A stretch of DNA of 64,000 nucleotides, taken from positions 62,001-126,000 of the forward strand of contig NZ_PQGD01000010.1 of the NCBI RefSeq assembly GCF_002915575.1, given 5' to 3'. This DNA is from Superficieibacter electus (GTDB lineage Bacteria; Pseudomonadota; Gammaproteobacteria; Enterobacterales; Enterobacteriaceae). Below, in pieces: positions 21,868-31,281 of this stretch. Within the stretch, counting starts at the first letter, position 1; the number at the start of each line of letters is the position of its first letter. Made by a program: the position numbers and the translations under genes. The notes under the pieces are model-generated. The model was given only the letters and a program-made list of their open reading frames with translations, had not been told where the DNA came from and made no database searches.

Positions 21868-21883
21868 CTGTGTATACATACAG
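21868..21883. promoter_or_regulatory. LexA box (SOS operator)
   Basis: CTGTGTATACATACAG fits the consensus CTGT-N8-ACAG exactly and is close to CTGTATATATATACAG. It lies just upstream of the minus-strand UmuD-like unit and 27 bases upstream of a small plus-strand ORF, so it may control both. Confidence 0.85.
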
Positions 21884-21909
21884 TAGTTTTAAGAAAGACG
21901 AAGATCAAC

Positions 21910-22092
21910 ATGGCAGCGGCTATTAATTCGCAGTGCAGAATCAGGCTCCGGCATCAACAAAAAACCACAAAAGCACAGATCAACCTTGTGATTCAGGGAA
22001 AGAAAGTTACTCTTAGCGTTACTGCCAGGCTTTCGAGAAGTGTCGTTAGTACATCAGATGTCTGTACAGACATCCTGACAGTCCTTAAGTGA
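21910..22092 (+). CDS. Possible small basic protein divergent from the SOS unit
   Basis: 60 residues, basic (many Arg and Lys), no family recognised. GAAG lies nine bases upstream of the ATG. The LexA box 27 bases upstream makes SOS control plausible. The gene contains an 18-base palindrome near its 3' end. It may equally be a non-coding stretch. Confidence 0.35.
   Translation: MAAAINSQCRIRLRHQQKTTKAQINLVIQGKKVTLSVTARLSRSVVSTSDVCTDILTVLK
22057..22074. repeat. 18-base perfect palindrome
   Basis: GATGTCTGTACAGACATC is self-complementary. The left half with its flank (TCAGATGTCTGT, 22054-22065) recurs directly at 22101-22112. This looks like a protein-binding site set, such as an operator, near the left end of the prophage. 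Confidence 0.5.
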
Positions 22093-22167
22093 AGCCACAG
22101 TCAGATGTCTGTCTGCCCAAACTTTCCTTCCTGAGTTCATCGTAGTTTAAAAATTTAAGTGGATGTT

Positions 22168-22452
22168 ATGTATAGCGAAGACAAAAAACTCACCGACCTT
22201 ATCCTTGGCGAAGCCGTAGTGAAAATACTGGATGCAGACGCGCCGGTTAGTTTTGACACTCTTCTGACTGAGCTTGAATCAATGCTGATGGCTGAAAGAA
22301 TTGCTGAAAGAAAAAAAGCAATCCTTTCGGCCATTAATTTTATAAAGGCTAACCTAAAAAAATCTGACACCTCAACACCGGGCAAGATGAATAGCGGCAG
22401 GGAGATTGTGTTTTTTTCAAGGTATATACCCATGGATATACCAAGTGAATAA
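22168..22452 (+). CDS. Possible YmgB/AriR-like small helical protein
   Basis: 94 residues from ATG 22168; a GTG three codons upstream is an alternative. The pattern LILGEAVVKILDADAPVS...LLTELES followed by a second helix (RKKAILSAINFIKANL) resembles the YmgB/AriR family of small dimeric regulators linked to biofilm and acid resistance. The likeness is by eye and weak. The gene lies on the strand opposite to the tail genes, typical of a moron. Confidence 0.5.
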   Translation: MYSEDKKLTDLILGEAVVKILDADAPVSFDTLLTELESMLMAERIAERKKAILSAINFIKANLKKSDTSTPGKMNSGREIVFFSRYIPMDIPSE

Positions 22453-22554
22453 GTAACTTTTCAGACTGGAATTTTCGTAACTTCCGATGCGCCAGGAATG
22501 GCGGTTATTTTTTTGGCAAGAAAATAATGAAGTTAAAGTAAATCATCGACAGAT

Positions 22555-23691
22555 TTATTGCTGAGAAACCAGTTGAGCTTTTAAATCGTTAACGGTGTTT
22601 TGCAGGTCGGTGATCTGGTCTTTCATTGCCTGCATAGCCATTGTCATTTTTGCCATCATGGCGATCGGTTCAAGTGTGTAGGCTTTTAACGGGTCTGGTT
22701 CGTCCCCTTCCTCCAGTCCCTGACCCGAAACACACTCCGGGCTGACGGCTTTCAGGTCGTTGGCGATAAAGCCCAGCATCTCAGGCGACTCGGGAATAAC
22801 GTCACCCCTGGCCCGCATTTTAAATGTCGCCGTGGCCCAGCGCATCACCTCATCCAGCGCCACCAGCCTGTCATCCAGCGGGGTATACTCGATGTCTTTC
22901 TTCAGCCCACGGTCTGACGTTGACGTGGTGTTCAGGGACCCTACCGCCGTATTGTCAACGTAGAGGACCATACGCGACCCATCCCATCCGTAGCAGTACA
23001 GGTTATTCCCGCTGGCGCTGCCGAGTCCCATGTGCGACTTGAAACCCCTGACAGCATCCAGTGTTTGCGGCAGGTACAGACCGCCTCCATTCCATGAACA
23101 CACATCAACATTACCGCCAACGGTAATAATAAACGTATTGTCATCCCCGGCTTTTAGAATCACCTTATCTTTTTTCAGATGCATCCCGCCAGGCATTACA
23201 ACCTTGCCCGAAAATTCCGGATCACTGGTAAAGGCCAGCTTTTGCCATCCCGTCCATGAAGTGATGCCACTTGCGTTGGCGATACCTGTTCGCAAGTAGG
23301 TTTCATTGCTGTTATAAACGAAATATACCTGCGTACATCCTGCCGCCCCGTTAGCGTTGTTTTGCGTTACGAGTAACGATCCAGCCTGGTTTACGGGATA
23401 GTCACGCGCCGTCGTAGCGTTAGCATTAGAATTCTGGTTCCACCACCCTTCATTTCTTCCGTCTACTTCATTAAGACGACGGGTTCCTAAATTACCATTT
23501 TGCTTAAATGTGCCTATAGTTGCGGCCATCATTTTTGCCCACGTAGCCGCCGCGAACGTCGAGCCGTCCGCTCTTGCTATCGTGACGTCACCATTACCGT
23601 TAAAAAGTTTATCCAGATTCTGAATGTCGAGCTGCGCCTGACTGAATATTTTCGTCATCGCGGCGGCCAAATCGTCGGAAATTGTTGCCAT
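22555..23691 (-). CDS. Tail fibre/spike with C-terminal S74 intramolecular chaperone
   Basis: 378 residues. The N-terminal part is a short collar and shaft; the C-terminal quarter is a Peptidase_S74 chaperone domain (from about residue 260, STSDRGLKKDIEY) that trimerises the fibre and cuts itself off, with the nucleophile serine and lysine visible in TSDRGLKK. The last 35 residues form a coiled coil. It follows J in the late operon and should add receptor contacts at the tail tip. Confidence 0.85.
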   Translation of the reverse strand: MATISDDLAAAMTKIFSQAQLDIQNLDKLFNGNGDVTIARADGSTFAAATWAKMMAATIGTFKQNGNLGTRRLNEVDGRNEGWWNQNSNANATTARDYPVNQAGSLLVTQNNANGAAGCTQVYFVYNSNETYLRTGIANASGITSWTGWQKLAFTSDPEFSGKVVMPGGMHLKKDKVILKAGDDNTFIITVGGNVDVCSWNGGGLYLPQTLDAVRGFKSHMGLGSASGNNLYCYGWDGSRMVLYVDNTAVGSLNTTSTSDRGLKKDIEYTPLDDRLVALDEVMRWATATFKMRARGDVIPESPEMLGFIANDLKAVSPECVSGQGLEEGDEPDPLKAYTLEPIAMMAKMTMAMQAMKDQITDLQNTVNDLKAQLVSQQ

Positions 23692-23702
23692 GTTTATTCC
23701 TC

Positions 23703-23727
23703 AAAAAAAGGGAGGCAAGGCCTCCCG
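23703..23727 (-). terminator. Terminator between J and the tail fibre gene
   Basis: GGGAGGC CTTG CCTCCC hairpin followed by TTTTTTT on the minus strand, 30 bases after the J stop and 12 before the fibre start. Read-through by Q-modified polymerase is expected during lytic growth. Confidence 0.75.
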
Positions 23728-23757
23728 TTGAATGGTTTTATTTAACTGAAATGTTTA

Positions 23758-26700
23758 TCAGTTTTTTACTACCAGAAAGGTGTAATTCTGAGGGAAGCCA
23801 GACGGCCCCACTCCACCGCTGGCACGATAGGTCACTTCATAGTAAACACCCGCGTTAAGGAGCCAGCTTCCTTCAGCAACGTCAAAAACGGTCTGGTTTG
23901 AGTTGCTGGCGGAGATATGCTTATCAAAAATATTGGCGGTCCCTCCGTCACCCGCAAAAAGTTGCAGGGTCATATGTGCCTGGCCATACAGGTAAGTAAC
24001 CGTACTGTTTTCAATCCTGGTGGCGGTGGCCGCCATCATGGGTGCGCTTATCGCAACGATCCTGCGTGGATAAGGCGCGGCTTCGATTTTAGCGGTTCCG
24101 TTTATGCCTATAGTGAACGACTTAACGACATCCCCTTCCAGCTTCTCCGCATAAACAGTCCCTTTAAACCAGCCGTCATTGGCTTCAATGCGGCCCTGAA
24201 CAGTGCAGGTCTCTTTGATGAGGATATTATTCATCTCGCCGGCATTCGCATAAACTGTACCGCGAATGGTAACGTTGTTCAGTTCAGCATTGCCGGTTTT
24301 TGGCAGGTTCCATCCCTGCTGACCCGGAACAAAATTAGTGGACCTCAGCGTGTCACTGATTTTGCCGAAATCAATGCTTAAATCCTGAATCATTGCCGCA
24401 CGAAGGTATGCGGTCGCGCCGCTCACCGCGAACGCCAGCACACGGCCGCCAGCTGCATTCGGGTTATAAATCCCGAACGTGTCAGCATCAATCAGAAACT
24501 GAGAAGCTCCATTGCCGTCAATACCCAGCTGAATGCCTGCAATATAAGAGCGCCCCTGCGCATCCACCTGAACTTTAACGCCCCACTGCGCCGACAGTTT
24601 GCCGGACACATCGGCCAGCGCGGAGGACGTCACCTGGATTGCGGCAGCATTATCTCCGACACTGGCCTGCAACGTACTCATCTGCTGCGCCAGTGCGCCC
24701 GTCTCGCTGGCGATGGTCACATTCACCTCGTTGATAGAGGCAGTGATTTTCGTGTCATTGTTGACGATTTCTGCGCGCTGCTCGTAAAATCCTCTGAACT
24801 GCGCCAGCCCGGCCTGGGCGAGGGATTCAAACGTCTGGTTCAGCCCCGATTCCGCGCCCTCCACACGCGTTTTCAGCTCACTGACAGACTTGGTATTGGC
24901 GGTAATATCCTTGCCCTGCTGCGTTACTTTCGTGACAGTTTCATTCAGCGCCTTCGCTTCAGCCTTATCGCCCAGGCTGGTCTTCAGCCCCTGGATACTT
25001 TCAGCCTGTGCCGTCAGCGTATCGCCATGTTCCTCAACGGCGGTATTTAGCTGAGTGATGGCTGTTGCCGTATTTGTACTGAATTCCTTAAGCTCTGACT
25101 TAAGCTGTGTCGTCGCCGTGGCGTTGGCAACCGTATCCTGCCGGGTGGTGGTCGGTGGAACGGCCAGCGGGTCATTCAGTCCGATAGGTTTGATGGTGAT
25201 ATCGTTCTGAGTAAAATCAGTGGTCCTGATAACCGGATCAGGCAGAGATTTCGGGAGAATAAAATTGTAGTTGGCCCCACCCCGGAGATAGACATACTCC
25301 TGAGAGCTGCGGCTCATCTGATTTATTCCGACCGCAGGAGACTTCGCGGCAAACGTGTACTGGAATTCCTCAATATTCCGGTCAATGTTGTTTGCTCCCC
25401 ACCCACTCCCGATCGTCGTCCACTCCAGCGTCAGCCCAAAGTTTTTATTTGTGTGGGTACTCCAGACGGGTTTGGTCCAGTCGCTGGTAGAGTTGAACGG
25501 ACGAACAACACGGATGCGTTGTCTGATCTGGGCCTGGTTAGCCAGCGCCAGCGTTACGGGATAATACGTATCCGGATCAAGTGTCGACAGGTCCACCCTG
25601 ACCGTTTTTGTTTCAACGGCATCGAGACGTTCACCCTGACCTTTGATCGTCGTTTCCAGCTTGCTGACCGCAGTGGCATCAGCTTTATTTTTAAGGCTGT
25701 TATTCAGCCCGGTGACTGCCTCCTGCTGGCTTTCAATGTCACCCTCGGTATCAGTGACACGCTGGCTCAGTTCACTTAACGCCTTTTGACTTGCTTTCCC
25801 TCCCACATCCGTTTTCAGCTGAGTGATGGCGTCAGCCTGAGTGCTGATATCTTTACCCTGCTGCGTAACCTGCGCATCAAGCGCGGTCGTGGCGGAGGCG
25901 TTAGCGTTGGCAATAGCCGATGCGCCGGCACCCAGACCAACCATCGTCCCGTTGATGAACTCAATGGCCGCGAAAACACGAGCATCAGGTCCATTGGCGG
26001 ATGGACTTACCAGCTCTTGCCCATTACCCTTACCAACTCCTTTACAGCCCAGCAGGATGTACGCGCTTCGGACTGCCATTGTTCCCATGGCTTCACGACT
26101 ACCCCCCAGGCTTTCAATAGCATCAAAGATTAGAGATTTGTACCCGTTAGGCTCGTCCCATGTTGTGACGGCTACATACGTCCCATTGGGTAATGCAGCT
26201 ACAGCATCATTAAAAGATGATGCCGCTGACGATCCAGAGTAAACATCAAAGTTAGTAGATGTAAAAGTTGTAGAGCCATCCGCATTGGTTCTGAAAACTG
26301 ACAGCATGTATGACCGCGCCGGTGTAGCCAGCTTAGTCCCATCTTCCTTAAAAATACCCGCGGCCCCGATGCCACCAGTGCCCCCGCTGCCGACAGACAC
26401 AGCACGGAAGACAGTACGGCGACCAATGCTTGCCTGAACCTGCGTCAGCGCGGTGCCCTGCGCATCCACTGTATCGCCAATGGCCTTCACTTTGCCGTCC
26501 AGCGTGGATACAGCGCCAGCGTCGGCTTTCGTCTCAATGGCTTTGGCGTCAGTAATGTCCATCACACGGACAAGGTCAACGTCCATTGTCCCGGCAGACA
26601 GAGCGCCAGTAATGGCGAGTTGCACAACGATGTCAGAAGTACCGCCGAGTTTGTAATCAAAGCTTTTTTCAGTCCAGACCGTCGGTGGCGTCTCTCCGTT

Positions 26701-29700
26701 GGCCAGAAAGCTGACGCTGCTGATCAGGGCGTCTGACGCGTTATTCCTGATAGCAAGCTTGGTGTTATCTCCTGCCAGGGCGACAGCGTCCGACGAGCAT
26801 TTAACGACAGCGGAGATCCGATAAGTTCGTCCCTTTAACAGAAGAATGTTTTTCTGGTTCAGACGCGAAGGACGTGATTTAGCCGTAAACCGAAGTACCT
26901 TGCTTCCGCTGTATGCACCACCGTTAACGATCGACTGGTCATCCGCGTTAGTCCGGCCTTCCCAGTACTCCAAATCAGACTCAAACGAGCCGTTGGTCAA
27001 CAGGTTGTCACCGTCAATATTGGCGTATTTGAGCGCAACATTGATGTTGGTGATCGTCTGCCCCTGCGCCGTTTGGGCATCGGTAAGGACGCCGAGGCGC
27101 TGCTGAACTGCCGCCTTGTTGTCGTTGAAGTTAACCTCAAGCGCTTCGACATCCTGCGCGATCGCTTTTTCAGCACTGATACGCACCTGACGTTCGTTGT
27201 AAATCAGGCCGCTGGTCAGTTTCGACGGATCTGTGCCGTCGGCACCGCCACGCAGCTGCGCCGCCAGGGTGCTGCGTGCCGTGGCTTCGGCAGAGTCTGC
27301 CGCGATACGCGCTGTCGCTTCATCTTCAAGCGCCGCGGTGCTCGCGCCCGGTGCCGGACGGCCCACTGCTATCCAGTCAATCAGGAAATAATCGCTGGCG
27401 GTCTGTGTTGCACCAATATCCAGGCGGATCTGTGCCACGTTCGCCAGCGTATTCCATTTAATATCGCTGAAATCGATGGTGGCCACGCCGCTGGCATCAA
27501 AAACAGGCTCAGGCAGCGTCACCATATTCGTGTCATTAAAGGCTGCCGTATCACGCCAGCGCAACTGGCCCCGCCAGGCAGGTTTGCCCACCTTTCTGAT
27601 ACGCAGCTTAACGAAGCGATAAGACGCCGCATCTACTGCCAGCGATGCCGGAGAAACAACGTAAGGGTTATTAGCGTGGTTCGCAGGGCGCAGGCAGTTA
27701 TCGACCACAGTCGGCGTGCTGTTGCCGGTCCAGCCCTCAACGCTCGCAGAGTTAAAATGCCAGATTTTGAGGGAATCGAACTGCGTGCCGCTGCCCGCCG
27801 CCACCTGTGCGATCGACTGCGCCAGCGAGTCCGTTTTGTTCTGAATAATCAGGTTAGTTTCGGTAATTGCCGCTTCGCGCGTCAGTTGCTCGTTAAGCAA
27901 TCCATTCGCTGCGTCAGCTGCGACCTTCTGATCCTGCTGCGCGCGGGTGGTTGCCTCAGCCGCGATTGCTGCGGTACGGTCAGTGGCTTCTTTAGTCAGT
28001 GCCTGCGTGCGGGCCGTAGTTTCCTTAGAAATTGCAGCAGCGCGATCGCTGGCCTCTTTGGTGAGAGCAGCTGCACGGTCAGTAACTTCTTTAACGATCG
28101 CGGTCTGGTTGTCCTGAATCGACTTATCCAGTTCTTTGTACGTGTCAGTGTCGCGTATCGCCTCGTCCATGTTGTCGATGTAGTCAGCGACATTATCAGC
28201 TGGCATGCCGCTGACCCAGCCGGTCCAGGCGCTCTGGTTACCGGTTTTGTCCACCAGCCGTGCGCGGTACCAGAACGTGACGCCGAATTTAAGGCCAAGC
28301 TGCTGGTACGATTTCTGAGGGTAAGGCACATCGGCCAGCAACAGCGGATTTGCGCCGGTAGACGCCGCGCTGTACTGAATTTCGGTTTTGAGGGTATCCC
28401 CGGTACCGGCCGGAAAATCCCAGTTCAGCACCACACCAAACACGATGCCCTGTGTACGCAGCCCTTCCGGTTTCGGCGGAGCGCCGGTTTTACCCGTCAG
28501 GACGGTTTCCGGGCTGACGGCCCAGACTGACGACACATCGCTGGCGTTCACTGCCCGCACCCGCACCAGATAGCGGCCTGAATAAATGGCTGGCACTTCA
28601 AAGCCCAGCGAGGAGGTACGTGGTACGCTGACCCAGTTTCCTGAATCCTTGCGCCATTCGGCTTCATAAGCCACCGCCCCGGTTACCGCTTCCCAGGAGG
28701 CGCGCAGGGTGGTAATGGCAATGCCCTGGCTGACGCTGGAATAGCTGTCGACCGTCACATTCACCGGCGGACCCTGAACGCCTGGCGGAATGACACTGAT
28801 CGGGCGCTCATCCAGACGGGTGCCGTGATCGATGGCAGGATAAGTGTCAGGATTGTAGGTGGTGCCGGTGATGGCATACGTACCGTCATTGTTATCGCTG
28901 ACGCCCGTCACGCGGAACAGGGCAATAAACAGATCGTCGGCTTCAACCGCCCAGTTGGTTTCCGCTTCCGGCGTCTCACTCCAGCCGGTGGTCACGGTCA
29001 CGGTTTTACCGTTCACCGCCTGAACCGTGCGCGCCTGCGCCGGACCGGACGGCAGGTTCACGAACAGCCGATCGCCTGGTTTGATGTCAGCGATGCGATC
29101 GAGGGTAATATTCCGCCCGTTCACTGCGCTGACGCGCCCGCCGATGATCTGCCCGGCCAGTTCGTTCGCTGCGATGCCAATAACCTCACCCACCGGGGGC
29201 ACGTCCAGCCCGGTGGCAAAGGACGCAACTTCCCCGGCCCCGTTCGTCAGCAGCACCCAGCGCCCGCGGCGGTTCGCCTCGGACTGGCGATCACAGCCAA
29301 TCGCCGTCATTTCCATCTGGCGGAAGTCATACCGCATCGCCAGATCGTTGTCGTACACCACTTCCGGCGTGTCTTTGTAATGGTTTTTCGGATCGGACCA
29401 GTTGACCATGGCCGAGGTATAGCGGGTGGTTTCGCTCGGATCGGAGAAGGTAAATTTACCGTCGACCACACTGGCATGGTTATAAACGTGCCAGATGTCG
29501 CGCGCCATGTCCGCCAGCACATACAGGCGGTTGTCCCCCCAGTAGGTCATCCCACGGAAAATACCGGCCAGGTCGCGCAACACCGTCCAGGCTTCAGCAC
29601 GATCCTGAATATATACATTGCAACGGAAGCGCGGCTCCATGCCTGTGCCGCCCTTGCCGTCGGGCACCAGCTGATCGCAGTACTGGGCAATGCGGTACAG

Positions 29701-30633
29701 TTCCCAGCGGTCGACCTGATCGGCGGTGATGCGCTGGCCGAGACCAAAGCGCTCGTTCAGGATCAGATCGTAAAAAATCCATGCCGGGTTATCGGTCCAT
29801 GCCCATTTAAACGCCCCGGTCCAGGTGCCACTGTAATTGCGGGTTTCCGGATCGTAGGTATCCGGCACACGAATAATGCGCCCCTTCGGGCAGCACACCA
29901 CCTGCGGAATACCGTTCGGAAACTGTTTTGCATCAAACTCGATATACAGCAGCGCGGTATGCGGGTAACGTAGCTTCGCATCAATGATTTCAGTGATGGC
30001 CTGAACCTTCATCGTGTCCACGATGTTCACGGACGTGGCATCAGGCGTGACGCGGCGGATGCGTAACTGCCAGCCGGTCGTGGCTTTGGGCAGGTTAATG
30101 CGGTGGCTGCGCTCATAAAGCGTGGTGGACTTGTCGTCCACAATGCCATTCAGCACGGTCTGGTACGCGCCGCCATCAACAGACAGATCGATGGCGTATT
30201 CAACGCGGGTACCAACCTTATCGCCGTTGTCTTTCTGCCAGAGCAGGGTTTCCCAGCCGACGCGCACGCGCACAGCAGACAGTTGGGTGTTGGAGATGGC
30301 GCGCACATAAGGCACATTCTGCTTCAGTACCTGAGAGACCTGGAGTTCGTTTTCAATGCCCGGAAAACCCTGGATATAGGTCTGATCCTGCGTGCCGGGA
30401 CGAAACTCCCACACGACACCGGGAAAGTTTTCTGAACCGTCGGCATTCAGCAGCGGCGTGTAAGCGGTACCGTCACCGAGAAAAATTGTTTTTCCGTCAA
30501 GCCCGCCCGCAAACTCCCCTTCGCCCAGCGCGATAAGCATTTTTGCGCGGGCGATGGACTGAATGCTGTCCGGAGATTCAACCGGCGTATGCCCCTGCTT
30601 ACTGCCACCCTTTGCACCAATAATCGTTGCCAT
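23758..30633 (-). CDS. Host-specificity tail-tip protein J, very large
   Basis: 2291 residues, about twice lambda J (1132). The N-terminal 600 residues form the tail hub like lambda J (start MATIIGAKGGSKQGHTPVESPDS). Then come two fibronectin-III-like repeats (about 628-808), an Ala/Thr-rich coiled coil with repeats of KEATDRAAAI type (about 835-920), a jelly-roll module (about 951-1094), a second one with NGSFESDLEYW (about 1208-1363), an ILEI/FAM3-like module (about 1405-1570), further coiled coils, and a DUF1983-like C-terminal part with KLSAQWGVKVQVDAQGRSYI (about 2010). It should bind the cell receptor. Confidence 0.93.
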   Translation of the reverse strand: MATIIGAKGGSKQGHTPVESPDSIQSIARAKMLIALGEGEFAGGLDGKTIFLGDGTAYTPLLNADGSENFPGVVWEFRPGTQDQTYIQGFPGIENELQVSQVLKQNVPYVRAISNTQLSAVRVRVGWETLLWQKDNGDKVGTRVEYAIDLSVDGGAYQTVLNGIVDDKSTTLYERSHRINLPKATTGWQLRIRRVTPDATSVNIVDTMKVQAITEIIDAKLRYPHTALLYIEFDAKQFPNGIPQVVCCPKGRIIRVPDTYDPETRNYSGTWTGAFKWAWTDNPAWIFYDLILNERFGLGQRITADQVDRWELYRIAQYCDQLVPDGKGGTGMEPRFRCNVYIQDRAEAWTVLRDLAGIFRGMTYWGDNRLYVLADMARDIWHVYNHASVVDGKFTFSDPSETTRYTSAMVNWSDPKNHYKDTPEVVYDNDLAMRYDFRQMEMTAIGCDRQSEANRRGRWVLLTNGAGEVASFATGLDVPPVGEVIGIAANELAGQIIGGRVSAVNGRNITLDRIADIKPGDRLFVNLPSGPAQARTVQAVNGKTVTVTTGWSETPEAETNWAVEADDLFIALFRVTGVSDNNDGTYAITGTTYNPDTYPAIDHGTRLDERPISVIPPGVQGPPVNVTVDSYSSVSQGIAITTLRASWEAVTGAVAYEAEWRKDSGNWVSVPRTSSLGFEVPAIYSGRYLVRVRAVNASDVSSVWAVSPETVLTGKTGAPPKPEGLRTQGIVFGVVLNWDFPAGTGDTLKTEIQYSAASTGANPLLLADVPYPQKSYQQLGLKFGVTFWYRARLVDKTGNQSAWTGWVSGMPADNVADYIDNMDEAIRDTDTYKELDKSIQDNQTAIVKEVTDRAAALTKEASDRAAAISKETTARTQALTKEATDRTAAIAAEATTRAQQDQKVAADAANGLLNEQLTREAAITETNLIIQNKTDSLAQSIAQVAAGSGTQFDSLKIWHFNSASVEGWTGNSTPTVVDNCLRPANHANNPYVVSPASLAVDAASYRFVKLRIRKVGKPAWRGQLRWRDTAAFNDTNMVTLPEPVFDASGVATIDFSDIKWNTLANVAQIRLDIGATQTASDYFLIDWIAVGRPAPGASTAALEDEATARIAADSAEATARSTLAAQLRGGADGTDPSKLTSGLIYNERQVRISAEKAIAQDVEALEVNFNDNKAAVQQRLGVLTDAQTAQGQTITNINVALKYANIDGDNLLTNGSFESDLEYWEGRTNADDQSIVNGGAYSGSKVLRFTAKSRPSRLNQKNILLLKGRTYRISAVVKCSSDAVALAGDNTKLAIRNNASDALISSVSFLANGETPPTVWTEKSFDYKLGGTSDIVVQLAITGALSAGTMDVDLVRVMDITDAKAIETKADAGAVSTLDGKVKAIGDTVDAQGTALTQVQASIGRRTVFRAVSVGSGGTGGIGAAGIFKEDGTKLATPARSYMLSVFRTNADGSTTFTSTNFDVYSGSSAASSFNDAVAALPNGTYVAVTTWDEPNGYKSLIFDAIESLGGSREAMGTMAVRSAYILLGCKGVGKGNGQELVSPSANGPDARVFAAIEFINGTMVGLGAGASAIANANASATTALDAQVTQQGKDISTQADAITQLKTDVGGKASQKALSELSQRVTDTEGDIESQQEAVTGLNNSLKNKADATAVSKLETTIKGQGERLDAVETKTVRVDLSTLDPDTYYPVTLALANQAQIRQRIRVVRPFNSTSDWTKPVWSTHTNKNFGLTLEWTTIGSGWGANNIDRNIEEFQYTFAAKSPAVGINQMSRSSQEYVYLRGGANYNFILPKSLPDPVIRTTDFTQNDITIKPIGLNDPLAVPPTTTRQDTVANATATTQLKSELKEFSTNTATAITQLNTAVEEHGDTLTAQAESIQGLKTSLGDKAEAKALNETVTKVTQQGKDITANTKSVSELKTRVEGAESGLNQTFESLAQAGLAQFRGFYEQRAEIVNNDTKITASINEVNVTIASETGALAQQMSTLQASVGDNAAAIQVTSSALADVSGKLSAQWGVKVQVDAQGRSYIAGIQLGIDGNGASQFLIDADTFGIYNPNAAGGRVLAFAVSGATAYLRAAMIQDLSIDFGKISDTLRSTNFVPGQQGWNLPKTGNAELNNVTIRGTVYANAGEMNNILIKETCTVQGRIEANDGWFKGTVYAEKLEGDVVKSFTIGINGTAKIEAAPYPRRIVAISAPMMAATATRIENSTVTYLYGQAHMTLQLFAGDGGTANIFDKHISASNSNQTVFDVAEGSWLLNAGVYYEVTYRASGGVGPSGFPQNYTFLVVKN

Positions 30634-30643
30634 ATCGCATCCA

Positions 30644-30668
30644 TAAAAAAAGCCGCCATAAGGCGGCC
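30644..30668 (-). terminator. Terminator-like hairpin between I and J
   Basis: GCCGCC TTAT GGCGGC followed by TTTTTTTAT on the minus strand, between the gpI stop and the J start. It may tune J expression. Confidence 0.65.
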
Positions 30669-30696
30669 GTGGTAACTGAAAGATTCTGTTGCTGGT

Positions 30697-31281
30697 CTAC
30701 TGCTGGTCTTCGGCGTAAATGCCGGCTGAAATAATCGCGCCGCCGATATCGCGCTGACCGTAGAGAAGCGGAACCGGATTTCCGGCAGCCGTGGTGTTTA
30801 TCGGACCACCGAAGGCATATGAAGGTTTGTTGTCAGGATCCTGCCTTGTGCGCATTCCGGCCACCTGTGGAGAAAGCATCTGCACAACTCCACCGACAGC
30901 CATCGATCCCGCCGCCGCATAAATTGCCGCTTGTGTTCCGGCAGCCCATCCCACCGGGTTCCACCACGTAAAAGCAGCGATAGCCACCGCTGCAACGATC
31001 TGAAAAACGCCCGCACGCTTGCTGCCGCGTATAACCGGGATGATCCGTAGCTCGCTCCCGGCGCTGACCATTTCAAACTCGTCCTGTCCGATATTCCGGC
31101 GGTCGCGGAAGATGACAAAGTCAAGGCCCTTTGCCCGCGCCTCCCGCAGCCAGGCATCAAAGCCATCAAGAGTGGCCGACAGCGCGCGAAAAACCTCTTT
31201 CGAGGTATCAAGTACGCGGTAATGCGTGCGACCAAAACGCTGTGCCATTGAGCCGCTGAGTTTAATCACCGTTGTTTTCAT
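30697..31281 (-). CDS. Tail assembly protein I
   Basis: 194 residues, of the lambda gpI family: N-terminal ubiquitin-like part (MKTTVIKLSGSMAQRFG) and two hydrophobic glycine-rich segments (about 100-145). In lambda, I is needed to build the tail tip but is not found in the virion. The ATG overlaps the K stop by one base, in the order M-L-K-I-J as in lambda. Confidence 0.9.
   Translation of the reverse strand: MKTTVIKLSGSMAQRFGRTHYRVLDTSKEVFRALSATLDGFDAWLREARAKGLDFVIFRDRRNIGQDEFEMVSAGSELRIIPVIRGSKRAGVFQIVAAVAIAAFTWWNPVGWAAGTQAAIYAAAGSMAVGGVVQMLSPQVAGMRTRQDPDNKPSYAFGGPINTTAAGNPVPLLYGQRDIGGAIISAGIYAEDQQ

Noticed and set aside
27073-28530. 485-codon open frame opposite to gene J
   Set aside because: Antisense shadow of J; no ribosome-binding site or recognisable domain, and J is well supported.
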